Shown here: one piece after another, positions 1 to 5,917 of the stretch
Layout of the letters: the number at the start of each line of letters is the position of its first letter
Numbering within the stretch: position 1 is the stretch's first letter
Origin: an uncultured cyanobacterium
Lineage (GTDB): Bacteria; Cyanobacteriota; Cyanobacteriia; Cyanobacteriales; Chroococcidiopsidaceae
Direction: 5' to 3'
Assembly (NCBI GenBank): GCA_946221495.1
Contig: CAMIFA010000176.1
Span: 1 to 9,666 of the forward strand
Length of the DNA stretch: 9,666 nt
The notes under the pieces: model-generated
Databases searched by the model: none
Seen by the model: the letters and a program-made list of their open reading frames with translations, nothing else
Told to the model about the DNA's origin: nothing
Program-made: the position numbers and the translations under genes

Positions 1-153
1 TTCTCCTGGAGGATTTAGAACTCCTGGTTACAGTCAGCCGCTACCGAGACGTTCTCCTGGAGGATTTAGAACTCCTGGTTACAGTCAGCCGCTACCGAGA
101 CGTTCTTCTGGAGGATTTAGAACTCCTGGTTATAGTCAGCCGATGCCGAGACG
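1..153 (+). repeat. Three tandem 51-bp coding repeats
   Basis: The units are 1-51, 52-102 and 103-153. The first two are identical over all 51 bases. The third differs at four positions: one Pro to Ser change, one silent change, and a Leu to Met codon. Since 51 is divisible by 3, each copy adds 17 residues without breaking the frame. Identity at the DNA level between copies 1 and 2 points to recent tandem duplication or gene conversion. The array probably continues to the left of the window. Confidence 0.95.
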
Positions 154-328
154 TTCTGCGCCCCGTTACAACACTGGTAATCGCCCCTCTGGTTCGGGTT
201 ACGGTACGAGTACCTTACGCTCATCTGGTAGGTCAAGTTCCAGCTATAGACGACCATCATCTGGTAGTTTTGGCAGTAGTCGTTCTTTTGGCTCTAGCAG
301 AAGCCGAGTTAGTGGTAGACGACGTTAG
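2..328 (+). CDS. 3' end of an Arg/Ser/Gly-rich repeat protein (partial, start outside window)
   Basis: This reading frame is open from the window edge to the TAG at 326-328, so only about the last 108 residues are seen and the start codon lies outside. It opens with three copies of a 17-residue unit (SPGGFRTPGYSQPLPRR), then a low-complexity tail rich in Ser, Arg and Gly with motifs such as SFGSSRSFGSSRS, ending SGRRR. There is no hydrophobic segment. The tail is very basic and probably disordered, so it could bind nucleic acid or an acidic surface, but that is inference. An internal ATG at 143 should not be taken as the start, because the same frame is clearly coding upstream. I do not recognise the family; the domain that would identify it is probably upstream of the window. 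Confidence is in the gene being real, not in a function. Confidence 0.75.
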   Translation, partial: SPGGFRTPGYSQPLPRRSPGGFRTPGYSQPLPRRSSGGFRTPGYSQPMPRRSAPRYNTGNRPSGSGYGTSTLRSSGRSSSSYRRPSSGSFGSSRSFGSSRSRVSGRRR

Positions 329-348
329 CCCATCAAAAACTAATTCAT

Positions 349-447
349 TAGACCTCCTGCACGAGTCAATTTTGTGTGAGTCCACGCAGGTGGACTTGGT
401 TTGTATAGCCACGATTTTAATCGTCAGGCATTCATGCAGGAAGTCTA
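349..447. repeat. Small dispersed repeat with terminal inverted repeats and two hairpins
   Basis: A 99-bp non-coding block bounded by 13-bp inverted repeats, TAGACCTCCTGCA (349-361) and TGCAGGAAGTCTA (435-447), which pair at 12 of 13 positions. Inside are a perfect 7-bp stem with a 4-base loop (AGTCCAC at 379-385, GTGGACT at 390-396) and a 6-bp stem, ACGATT/AATCGT (411-416 and 419-424). From memory the centre resembles an intergenic repeat found many times in Nostocales-type genomes; I could not check this. It encodes nothing and looks like a MITE- or REP-type element. Its right end touches the last codon of the ene-reductase pseudogene remnant. The hairpins might end transcription from either side, but neither is followed by a run of T. 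Confidence 0.6.
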
Positions 448-845
448 TTTTGTTCTCATAGCCCTAGCATATTGATTCGGCACAAAAGCTTTATCTGCCT
501 GGTGCAATTCTTGGGCTGCGCGATCGCACTGTCGCCAGCATGAGCAATTTGAATTCCTGGTACAGCACCATGCTGTTTGATAAAAGAGTTGATGCGCTGT
601 AATGGTTCGATGTGTGATTCTGACCAAATTCCTGCGTCTCCTGGCGTAATTCGTCCCCGCGCTTCAACTGCTGTCGCTTCCGCAATAATCAGTCCTGCAC
701 CACCTACGGCACGAGAACCCAGATGAACGAAATGCCAATCGTTTGCCATGCCATCAATGGAACTGTATTGACACATCGGGGAAACGCCGATTCGGTTACG
801 CAAGGTAACGTCTTTTAATTGATATGAGTCGAATAATTGGGGCAT
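445..845 (-). pseudogene. YqjM-type NADH:flavin oxidoreductase (Old Yellow Enzyme), internally deleted
   Basis: The ATG at 845 starts a normal ene-reductase N-terminus: FMN-barrel strand with SPMCQYS (residues 22-28, containing the Cys and Tyr that bind substrate and flavin in YqjM), HLGSRAVGG (41-49), EATAVEARGRITPGDAGIW (56-74) and IQIAHAG (98-104). Family members then continue HAGRKAS and run to about 340-370 residues. Here the match ends at residue 104 (near base 534) and a random tail stops at 456. A different frame just downstream (about 529-445) reads RAAQELHQADKAFVPNQYARA, which resembles the C-terminal end of YqjM (A-A-x-x-L to P-x-QY-x-R). So N- and C-terminal pieces remain and roughly 200 codons plus the frame between them are lost. 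It lies 12 bp behind the MDR oxidoreductase gene with an AAGGA ribosome site, so it was probably an operon partner. Most FMN-binding and catalytic residues are missing, so it should be inactive. Confidence 0.8.
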
Positions 846-857
846 TTTTTTCCTTGA

Positions 858-1868
858 TTAAAAACGAATACAGATTTTGCCGAAGTGTGCGCCACTTTCC
901 ATATATTTCAATGCCTGTGGCGCTTCTGAGAACTCAAACACGCGATCAATTACGGGGCGTAATTTGTGGAGGGCGATCGCTTTATTCATTGCCTCAAACA
1001 TTTCTCGTGAACCCACATAGATACCCTGAACTCGTACGTTCTTCCTTAATATCGAGGCGGTATTAATTTCTCCGCTGCCGCCACTAAGAACACCAATCAA
1101 ACTAATTTGTCCGCCATGACGCACAGCGCGTAGTGATTGGTTTAAAGTTCCAGCACCACCAACTTCAACAACGTAGTCAACGCCAATATCTTGAGTAAGT
1201 TCTTGTACCCGTTTACCCCATTCTGGCGTTTGTTTGTAGTTAATAGTGTCCGAAGCGCCTAATTGCCGTACTGATTCCAGCTTTTCGTCGCTGCTTGATG
1301 TCGCAATTACCCGCGCTCCCAGTAATTTGGCAAACTGCAAAGCAAAAATTGAAACGCCTCCTGTACCTTGCACTAAAACTGTGTCACCAGCTTTTACGCC
1401 GCCAGAAGTAACTAGGGCATTCCAAGCTGTTACAGCCGCACAAGGTAGCGCTGCTCCTTCCTCGTCTGTCAGATGTTCCGGTACAGAGACAACTCCATCT
1501 TCGTGCAGTACGGCATACTGCGTTAGCAAGCCATCTATCGCTCCACCTAAAGCTGACTGCGCTTTTGTTTCTGTTAGTTCACCACACAGCCATTTTTGGA
1601 AGAAAATACCAGCAACGCGATCGCCTGTTTTGACTTCCGTTACCCCTTCCCCCACCGCTACAACTTCTCCGACACCATCAGAAAAAGGAATACGAGGTAA
1701 AGGTAGCTTCGGATTGTACAAACCTTTAACTACCATCAAATCGCGGTAATTAAGCGAAACTGCCCGCAATTTAATTAGCACCTGTCCATAACCAGGAGCC
1801 AGATCAGGGCGTTCTATGAGAGTCAGGGAGTCTAAGCCAAATTTATTTTGAATTGCAAATGCCTTCAT
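858..1868 (-). CDS. Zinc-free MDR-family NAD(P)-dependent oxidoreductase (quinone-oxidoreductase-like)
   Basis: Full-length medium-chain dehydrogenase/reductase, 336 residues, cytosolic. The N-terminal GroES-like domain spans about residues 1-150 and has SLNYRDL (38-44) where zinc alcohol dehydrogenases have the catalytic Cys, so catalytic zinc is absent; the four-Cys structural zinc lobe is missing too. The Rossmann domain starts near 160 with VLVQGTGGVS (164-173), followed by VIATSSSDEKL, whose Ser-rich loop suggests NADPH. Such enzymes reduce quinones, enones or acyl-CoA-like alkenes, but the substrate cannot be read from sequence. The start MKAF is typical of the subfamily. It lies 46 bp behind merR, with an operator palindrome in that gap, and 12 bp before the ene-reductase remnant. 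It is therefore probably under MerR control, either co-transcribed with the regulator or separately blocked at the second operator. The reading frame is intact. Confidence 0.9.
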   Translation of the reverse strand: MKAFAIQNKFGLDSLTLIERPDLAPGYGQVLIKLRAVSLNYRDLMVVKGLYNPKLPLPRIPFSDGVGEVVAVGEGVTEVKTGDRVAGIFFQKWLCGELTETKAQSALGGAIDGLLTQYAVLHEDGVVSVPEHLTDEEGAALPCAAVTAWNALVTSGGVKAGDTVLVQGTGGVSIFALQFAKLLGARVIATSSSDEKLESVRQLGASDTINYKQTPEWGKRVQELTQDIGVDYVVEVGGAGTLNQSLRAVRHGGQISLIGVLSGGSGEINTASILRKNVRVQGIYVGSREMFEAMNKAIALHKLRPVIDRVFEFSEAPQALKYMESGAHFGKICIRF

Positions 1869-1879
1869 GATATTTTACC

Positions 1880-1895
1880 TTAACGTTAACGTTAG
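1880..1895. promoter_or_regulatory. Operator palindrome before the MDR oxidoreductase
   Basis: TTAACGTTAACGTTAG matches the perfect palindrome TTAACGTTAACGTTAA at 15 of 16 bases and sits in the 46-bp gap between merR and the MDR gene, 11 bp before the ATG. The same core occurs before merR (2321-2336). The shared sequence and position make it the likely MerR binding site. A TTAAAC/TAAAAT pair flanks it with 17-bp spacing, but the implied transcription start would fall inside the start codon, so I do not call a promoter here. It may act as a roadblock on transcripts coming from merR. Confidence 0.65.
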
Positions 1896-1914
1896 TTTAA
1901 GCTTAAAAAAACTC

Positions 1915-2301
1915 TTAGCTGCTGACTTCCTCAATAGACTGCTGGATCTTAGCGATACTCGTTTGTAAGTCTGAGCGGAACTGTGCTAATGCGGTAATTT
2001 TCTCGTCAGTCTCCTGGAGATGATTTTGCAGAATAGACAACACTTTCTGTTTACCTCGTAAACCCGTTGACTCTTCAAAGTACAAGTCAATGACTGTAGT
2101 AATTTCTTCTAAGGTTAACCCAAGTGACTTAAGACAATCGATTTTTTGGAGTTTGGCTAGCTCAGTTTCTGTGTAATACCGAAAGCCAGTCCCCTGACGC
2201 TCACTAGGACTCAGTAACCCTAAATTTTCGTAATAGCGAATTGTTCTCGGAGTTACGCCTGCTTTTTGAGCTAGTTCTCCGATCCGCATTTTTTCTATCA
2301 C
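1915..2301 (-). CDS. MerR-family transcriptional regulator
   Basis: A 128-residue DNA-binding protein. The N-terminal winged helix-turn-helix is textbook: RIGELAQKAGVTPRTIRYYE (6-25), then NLGLLSPSERQGTGFRYYT with the wing Arg and Tyr residues. A second helical pair (about 45-72) contains DCLKSLGLTLEEI, and a long dimerisation coiled coil fills residues 84-125. The effector end is short, and there is only one Cys (residue 56), so it is not a typical metal- or redox-sensing MerR with a Cys cluster. The frame begins with GTG at 2301; the ATG at 2289 (MRIGELAQ) is an equally good start by family comparison, and neither has a clear ribosome site. It has its own promoter (2341-2369) and an operator over the expected transcription start, so it probably represses itself. 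The neighbours suggest it senses a substrate of the MDR and ene-reductase pair. Its layout recalls LiuR-like MerR proteins, but that is only a resemblance. Confidence 0.92.
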   Translation of the reverse strand: MIEKMRIGELAQKAGVTPRTIRYYENLGLLSPSERQGTGFRYYTETELAKLQKIDCLKSLGLTLEEITTVIDLYFEESTGLRGKQKVLSILQNHLQETDEKITALAQFRSDLQTSIAKIQQSIEEVSS

Positions 2302-2320
2302 TTTTAGGCATCAATCAACA

Positions 2321-2336
2321 TTGACGTTAACGTTAA
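2321..2336. promoter_or_regulatory. Operator palindrome before merR
   Basis: TTGACGTTAACGTTAA matches the palindrome TTAACGTTAACGTTAA at 15 of 16 bases and shares its centre with the site at 1880-1895. It lies just downstream of the -10 box at 2341-2346, covering the predicted transcription start. Binding there should block transcription, which fits negative autoregulation. Classical MerR activators bind between -35 and -10 instead. Confidence 0.7.
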
Positions 2337-2340
2337 CTTA

Positions 2341-2369
2341 AATCTAGTAATTTTTGGGAAAACTGTCAA
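2341..2369 (-). promoter_or_regulatory. Sigma-70-type promoter for merR
   Basis: On the minus strand a perfect -35 box TTGACA (2369-2364) is followed after 17 bp by TAGATT (2346-2341), which matches 4 of 6 bases of the -10 consensus. Transcription would start near 2334, inside the operator and about 30-45 bp before the merR start. This is the best promoter in the window. Confidence 0.65.
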
Positions 2370-2402
2370 GCGCTGCGCCTAGAGAGCGATCGCCAATTAT
2401 AA

Positions 2403-3050
2403 CTATGATGCTTGTACAGCCTCTAAAAACCACGCTCCTACAGAAGTATTATCCATTTGCCGACTACGCCGCAAACCTTCTGCTAATAAAGAAATATCCA
2501 ATCCAGGCAATACACTAGAGTAATTAATCCGTTGACTACCACCATCAGCAATGATTTTAAAGGCAGTAATTTGCGCCTTTTTGACATCTACCACCCAGTA
2601 TTCAGCAACCGCCAAATCTTCGTAGAGTATGCGTTTTTGTCCTAAGTCGTCAGCTAAAGATGTGTCAGCAATTTCAATTGCCAAGTCAGGAGCTGCATTG
2701 CTATTTAGCTCAACTATAGAACTGCCTGTAGGAGCTAACTGCACTCGTTCTCCAATATAGTAAGATACATCCGGTTGAGCTTCTCTAACACCTTGCTTGC
2801 GGTAGCTACAGTTGATCAGAAGATCCAGCTTGATCTTTTTAGCAATACCAAATTGGTTGATTAATATAACAATAATTCCATGATCATCAGCGTGATCAGC
2901 TCCAACAGGAGACATTTCAATTCTTAACTGTCCATTGTGATAGTAGCACTTGGCTTTTTCGTAGACTGGATCTGCAATTGCCGCAATAAATTCATTCCAA
3001 GTGCAATCAATCCAAGTATCAGTGAGCAGTTTTGTCTGTAGTTCATGCAT
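2403..3050 (-). CDS. Uma2-family (DUF820) putative PD-(D/E)XK nuclease
   Basis: Intact 215-residue member of the Uma2/DUF820 family, which is greatly expanded in cyanobacteria and has the restriction-endonuclease fold. Expected active-site positions are visible: D94 in AQPDVSYY, E126 in PDLAIEIADTS, and K139 in QKRILYE, followed by AEYWVVD (149-155). The biological role of the family is unsettled; many copies behave as solitary genes, and nuclease activity is inferred from fold. It begins ATGCATGAA at 3050. It follows a 77-residue hypothetical gene on the same strand with a gap of about 105 bp. A second Uma2 copy, broken, lies at 8457-9042. The gene ends 33 bp before the -35 box of the merR promoter. 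Confidence 0.88.
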   Translation of the reverse strand: MHELQTKLLTDTWIDCTWNEFIAAIADPVYEKAKCYYHNGQLRIEMSPVGADHADDHGIIVILINQFGIAKKIKLDLLINCSYRKQGVREAQPDVSYYIGERVQLAPTGSSIVELNSNAAPDLAIEIADTSLADDLGQKRILYEDLAVAEYWVVDVKKAQITAFKIIADGGSQRINYSSVLPGLDISLLAEGLRRSRQMDNTSVGAWFLEAVQAS

Positions 3051-3155
3051 AAATTAGGTGCAAAAGAGGTATAAACTAAACTCCCGTTTTGATTAACCAA
3101 AACGCGATCGCTTACATCTTTAACAGTAGCAACAACTTCTTCTTGAGATGAAATT

Positions 3156-3389
3156 CTACTCGCTAATATGATAGTTAAGTGACCACCGAGACTCAATTGG
3201 CATCTGCGCTGCTTCGCAACTTGCTTCTAGATGCCTTTGTTGAGCAGCAGCTTTGCGAATGGTAATAATTAATTGATTGACTTGAGTACGTAAAGCTGGT
3301 TTTTGGCTCACTGCAGACATTGTTTGTTGCTCTAATAGTTGCAGTAGTAGTTCGTAATGGATAGATGATGGCAGGGGAATTGTTTCCAT
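3156..3389 (-). CDS. Hypothetical small helical protein, 77 residues
   Basis: ATG at 3389, with a weak AGG about 10 bases upstream; stop at 3156. The protein is predicted mostly helical: HYELLLQLLEQQTMSAVSQK (residues 11-30) and a second long segment, ALRTQVNQLIITIRKAAAQQRHLEASCE. It has a single Cys and no transmembrane segment. It ends IESRWSLNYHISE, which has a conserved-looking aromatic tail. Placement between trpC and an intact uma2 gene on the same strand, with spacings of 74 and 105 bp, is compatible with an operon but does not prove one. A partner or antitoxin-like role for the Uma2 protein is possible but unsupported. I do not recognise the family. Confidence 0.6.
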   Translation of the reverse strand: METIPLPSSIHYELLLQLLEQQTMSAVSQKPALRTQVNQLIITIRKAAAQQRHLEASCEAAQMPIESRWSLNYHISE

Positions 3390-3463
3390 GAAAGCTAAAC
3401 CTATCTTCAGTGTTTTAACTACTGAGTGCTATTTAATACTATTAACAACCCAGTGCAGGTAAG

Positions 3464-4351
3464 TTAAGCAGAGTGAAACAGAGTAGCGATCGCTGCTTCT
3501 GGGTTTGCTTGCTTTACCAATGACTCGCCAATCAACACTGCTGCTGCACCTGCTGATGCAACTATAGCCAAATCATCTGGAAAGTGTAAACCTGATTCAC
3601 TGACAACAAGAATGCCCCTGTCTTGTAATTGTTGGCTTCGTGCTGCCAAAATATCACAGGTAGTTTGCAAATCAACTGAAAAATTTTCTAGGTTGCGATT
3701 ATTTATACCAACCAAAGTAACGCCATCCAAAGATAACACACGGTCAAGTTCTGCCAAGGTATGAACCTCAATTAATGCTGCCATTTTCAGCGCTTTGGCA
3801 ATTTTGAGGAAGTATTGCAAGTCTTGATCGCTTAGGATAGCGGCAATTAGCAAGATGGCATCTGCGCCCCGGACACGCGCGAGGTACATTTGATAAGGAT
3901 AGAGAATAAAATCTTTGCACAGTAACGGCAAATCAACTGCGGCGCGAATCTGAGTTAAGTAATCAAAGCTACCTTGAAAGAATTTTTGATCTGTGAGTAC
4001 AGAAAGACAGCTAGCACCGCCTTTTTGGTATGAGAGTGCGATCGCTACTGGATCGAAATCCTGCCGCAGCACACCTTTACTGGGAGAAGCTTTTTTAACT
4101 TCCGCAATCAGTGCTGGTTTGGTTTTACCTTGGCGGAGGGCAGCAACAAAGTCAAGTGGCGGTTGTGCCTTAAGTGCTTGACTTTGTAAATCAGCTAAAG
4201 GAGTTTTTTCTCTCAGTTGAGCAACTTCTATTTCTTTATGCCAAACTATTTCTTCTAAAATGTGGCTAGGTTCAGCATCCGGCATAGCGACTTGATAGCG
4301 CCAAGTTTCTAAAGTAATAGCTGGGTTAGGTGGGCGGCGACGAATTTGCAT
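3464..4351 (-). CDS. trpC: Indole-3-glycerol phosphate synthase
   Basis: Single-function TrpC, 295 residues, cytosolic. It closes the ring of 1-(2-carboxyphenylamino)-1-deoxyribulose 5-phosphate to indole-3-glycerol phosphate, the fourth step from chorismate to tryptophan. The (beta/alpha)8 barrel carries all signature pieces: AEVKKASPSKG (83-93, with catalytic Glu and Lys), LCKDFI (144-149, catalytic Lys), LIEVHT (193-198), GINNRNL (215-221), VVSESG (249-254) and VLIGESL (272-278), the last two forming phosphate loops. The N-terminal extension MQIRRRPPNP is usual in cyanobacteria and supports this start, although no ribosome site is visible. No other trp gene is in the window, as is common in cyanobacteria where trp genes are dispersed. 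The 240 bp upstream are very AT-rich and must hold its promoter, unless it is read from the methyltransferase transcript. Confidence 0.96.
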   Translation of the reverse strand: MQIRRRPPNPAITLETWRYQVAMPDAEPSHILEEIVWHKEIEVAQLREKTPLADLQSQALKAQPPLDFVAALRQGKTKPALIAEVKKASPSKGVLRQDFDPVAIALSYQKGGASCLSVLTDQKFFQGSFDYLTQIRAAVDLPLLCKDFILYPYQMYLARVRGADAILLIAAILSDQDLQYFLKIAKALKMAALIEVHTLAELDRVLSLDGVTLVGINNRNLENFSVDLQTTCDILAARSQQLQDRGILVVSESGLHFPDDLAIVASAGAAAVLIGESLVKQANPEAAIATLFHSA

Positions 4352-4591
4352 ACTAGGAATTAGGGATGTTTGGTGTAAAGTGTGAAAACTAGTTAATGTT
4401 TTTAGTGACAGTCATTTTTTATGTTATTTTATATTTTTATTAGTTGAGGTATATTCTTGTTAATTAATTCTATTTTAAACTAGTATTTACAATTAAATTT
4501 ACTCGCTTTTTTTAGAGTGTAGTCAATTTTTTAGCTTTTATATTTAATTGCTCTATTAACAATAATGAACTCATTTATTTTAGGGTTTAAC
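4352..4591. other. AT-rich gap between the DNA methyltransferase and trpC
   Basis: 240 bp with long runs of A and T, far richer in AT than the flanking trpC and lpdA genes. No open frame of note, no HIP1 site and no clear terminator hairpin. The trpC promoter should lie here, but several AT-rich hexamers compete and I cannot choose one. The composition fits either relic sequence from an insertion that brought the methyltransferase or simply a long promoter region. Confidence 0.5.
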
Positions 4592-5749
4592 TTAATTTAA
4601 TAGGTTTTCTTTAAATAGTGGTAATTCTTTTATATCACTTTTAGATAGTAAATCTGCTGATTTTTTTGGAGGTAAATCACTGGGAGGTTCAACAACAAGA
4701 GGAGCATTTCTTTCAAACCTCAGCTTTGAACTAGTTATATAGTCCTCATCAAGCTCAAAAGCTAGCCAGCGCCTCTGTAATGTTTCTGCTACTCTGCCCG
4801 TCATATTAGAACCTGCAAAGGGATCTAAAACTAGATCGCCTATTTCAGTACACATATTAATAATAAACTCAGGTAAAGCTTGGGGAAACCTTGCTGGATG
4901 AGGCTTTATTCCTTCTTCCTTACATCTTTTTTGATAATAGTCATTTGAAGCTGTATTAGAAGCTGAAATAACATTAACTGGTTGGAGCAAATCTTCAGTG
5001 ATGTTGTCTAAACTAGTTAAAACAGGCTCACCAAAGTTGGCGCGATGCTCACTGGAATGCGATTCCAGTGAAGCGCCAACTTCTATTTCTTGCCTATTTT
5101 CTATATCTTGAGCATCAATAATATTTGGGGGAATAGCACCGCCTCGGTCATTTTTAAATTTTGTCGATATGTCATGTCCAGATGGGCGAAGTTTAGCTTT
5201 ATAGCCATTTTGCAAAAGATTTCTCATTGCCTGACTATAAGGTTTTAATACTCTCCTATTATTAGCTTTTGGATGTGGGGTTTTAGCAAGCCACCAAACA
5301 GTATTCACAGCATCTTTAACTCTTTCGCGGCGGACTGTAACCCATTCAGCCGGAGTAGGTAATTTAGCAGGATTGTACCAATACAATTCTTGAGCTAAAT
5401 AAAAACCTAGACCATTCTTTTCTGGAGGTTTGCATAAATTAATAAGCAGTTCATAGTGATAAAGTGAGCGTACTGGATAACCTTTAATCCAACTACCGCC
5501 GATATCAATTACAAGTGAGCCGCTTGGTTTGAGAATCCTATAAAAGTGATTAGCGAAATTTTTGAACCACTGAACATATTGTTCAGCATCAACGTTTCCG
5601 TACTCTTTCTTGCGTACTAAAGCAAAGGGTGGAGAAGTACAAATTAAGTCAATACTTTCGTCGGGAATCTCTGCCATTAACTCTAAGCTATCTCCTAGAT
5701 ACGCAGCACCAAACTTAGTCTGGTAGTAAGGACTTTGGTTTAATTTCAT
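4592..5749 (-). CDS. M.PvuII-like N4-cytosine DNA methyltransferase, solitary
   Basis: A 385-residue beta-class amino-methyltransferase: catalytic motif IV TSPPF (38-42) precedes the SAM-binding motif I DPFAGSNMTG (309-318). TSPP rather than DPPY indicates N4-cytosine methylation. The family pattern shared with M.PvuII is strong: FALVRKKEYGN (42-52), KLPTPAEWV (129-137), RVKDAVNTVWW (143-153), LRPSGHDI (187-194), GGAIPPNI (203-210) and KPHPARFP (282-289). M.PvuII methylates CAGCTG, but solitary cyanobacterial relatives may have another target such as GGCC, so specificity is open. M.PvuII has about 336 residues; the excess is an extra linker (about 212-268), part of which is encoded by a palindromic element (5034-5082), and a charged C-terminal tail. 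No restriction endonuclease or controller gene adjoins it. The gene is AT-rich, lacks HIP1 sites, and separates lpdA from trpC. The start MKLNQS at 5749 has no good ribosome site. Confidence 0.92.
   Translation of the reverse strand: MKLNQSPYYQTKFGAAYLGDSLELMAEIPDESIDLICTSPPFALVRKKEYGNVDAEQYVQWFKNFANHFYRILKPSGSLVIDIGGSWIKGYPVRSLYHYELLINLCKPPEKNGLGFYLAQELYWYNPAKLPTPAEWVTVRRERVKDAVNTVWWLAKTPHPKANNRRVLKPYSQAMRNLLQNGYKAKLRPSGHDISTKFKNDRGGAIPPNIIDAQDIENRQEIEVGASLESHSSEHRANFGEPVLTSLDNITEDLLQPVNVISASNTASNDYYQKRCKEEGIKPHPARFPQALPEFIINMCTEIGDLVLDPFAGSNMTGRVAETLQRRWLAFELDEDYITSSKLRFERNAPLVVEPPSDLPPKKSADLLSKSDIKELPLFKENLLN
5034..5082. repeat. Palindromic element inside the methyltransferase coding sequence
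   Basis: Outer arms AAGTTGGCGC (5034-5043) and GCGCCAACTT (5073-5082) pair perfectly over 10 bp. Inner arms TCACTGGAAT (5049-5058) and ATTCCAGTGA (5062-5071) pair perfectly over 10 bp around a GCG loop; GATGC on one side and A on the other are left unpaired. The element lies in frame and encodes roughly residues 223-239 (EVGASLESHSSEHRANF), inside a linker that M.PvuII lacks. GC-rich palindromes with GCGATGC/GAAGCGCC pieces are typical of cyanobacterial small dispersed repeats. Confidence 0.8.
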
Positions 5750-5772
5750 GAATTCAAGAGCTATGAGTTTTT

Positions 5773-5800
5773 AAGATAAATGTATGCAGCAATGTGACAA
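5773..5800 (-). promoter_or_regulatory. Candidate promoter of the DNA methyltransferase, within an inverted repeat
   Basis: On the minus strand TTGTCA (5800-5795, 5 of 6 to the -35 consensus) is followed after 16 bp by TATCTT (5778-5773, 4 of 6). It is 24 bp upstream of the ATG at 5749. A 9-bp perfect inverted repeat, TGCAGCAAT (5785-5793) and ATTGCTGCA (5819-5827), brackets the -35 box and could bind a regulator. Neither is proven. Confidence 0.35.
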
Positions 5801-5917
5801 TAAAGGCAACTGTTATTAATTGCTGCAAAGCATTAATTGTTGATTTTAAGGAACTTGCGTCGTAGTTAGGATATCTCAAGTAGCGCTACAACGAAAGTTC
5901 AATATTACGATCTTGAA

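Noticed and set aside
1246..1749. 167-codon plus-strand frame
   Set aside because: It is entirely antisense to the MDR oxidoreductase and rich in Ser, Thr and Pro, as expected for a shadow of a real gene.
1869..1914. MerR-type promoter with the operator in the spacer before the MDR gene
   Set aside because: The only pair of boxes would place the transcription start inside the start codon, so I list the operator alone.
2924..3196. 90-codon minus-strand frame overlapping the 77-residue gene and the Uma2 start
   Set aside because: It begins with TTG, runs in another frame over two better-supported genes, and has no recognisable motif; the part from 3051 to 3155 is most likely plain intergenic DNA.
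3199..3235. 7-bp inverted repeat GGCATCT/AGATGCC inside the 77-residue gene
   Set aside because: The arms are short and the interior does not pair well; it may be a decayed small repeat but could arise by chance.
5880..5889. 10-bp palindrome GTAGCGCTAC after lpdA
   Set aside because: No loop, no T run and no second copy, so neither terminator nor operator can be supported.
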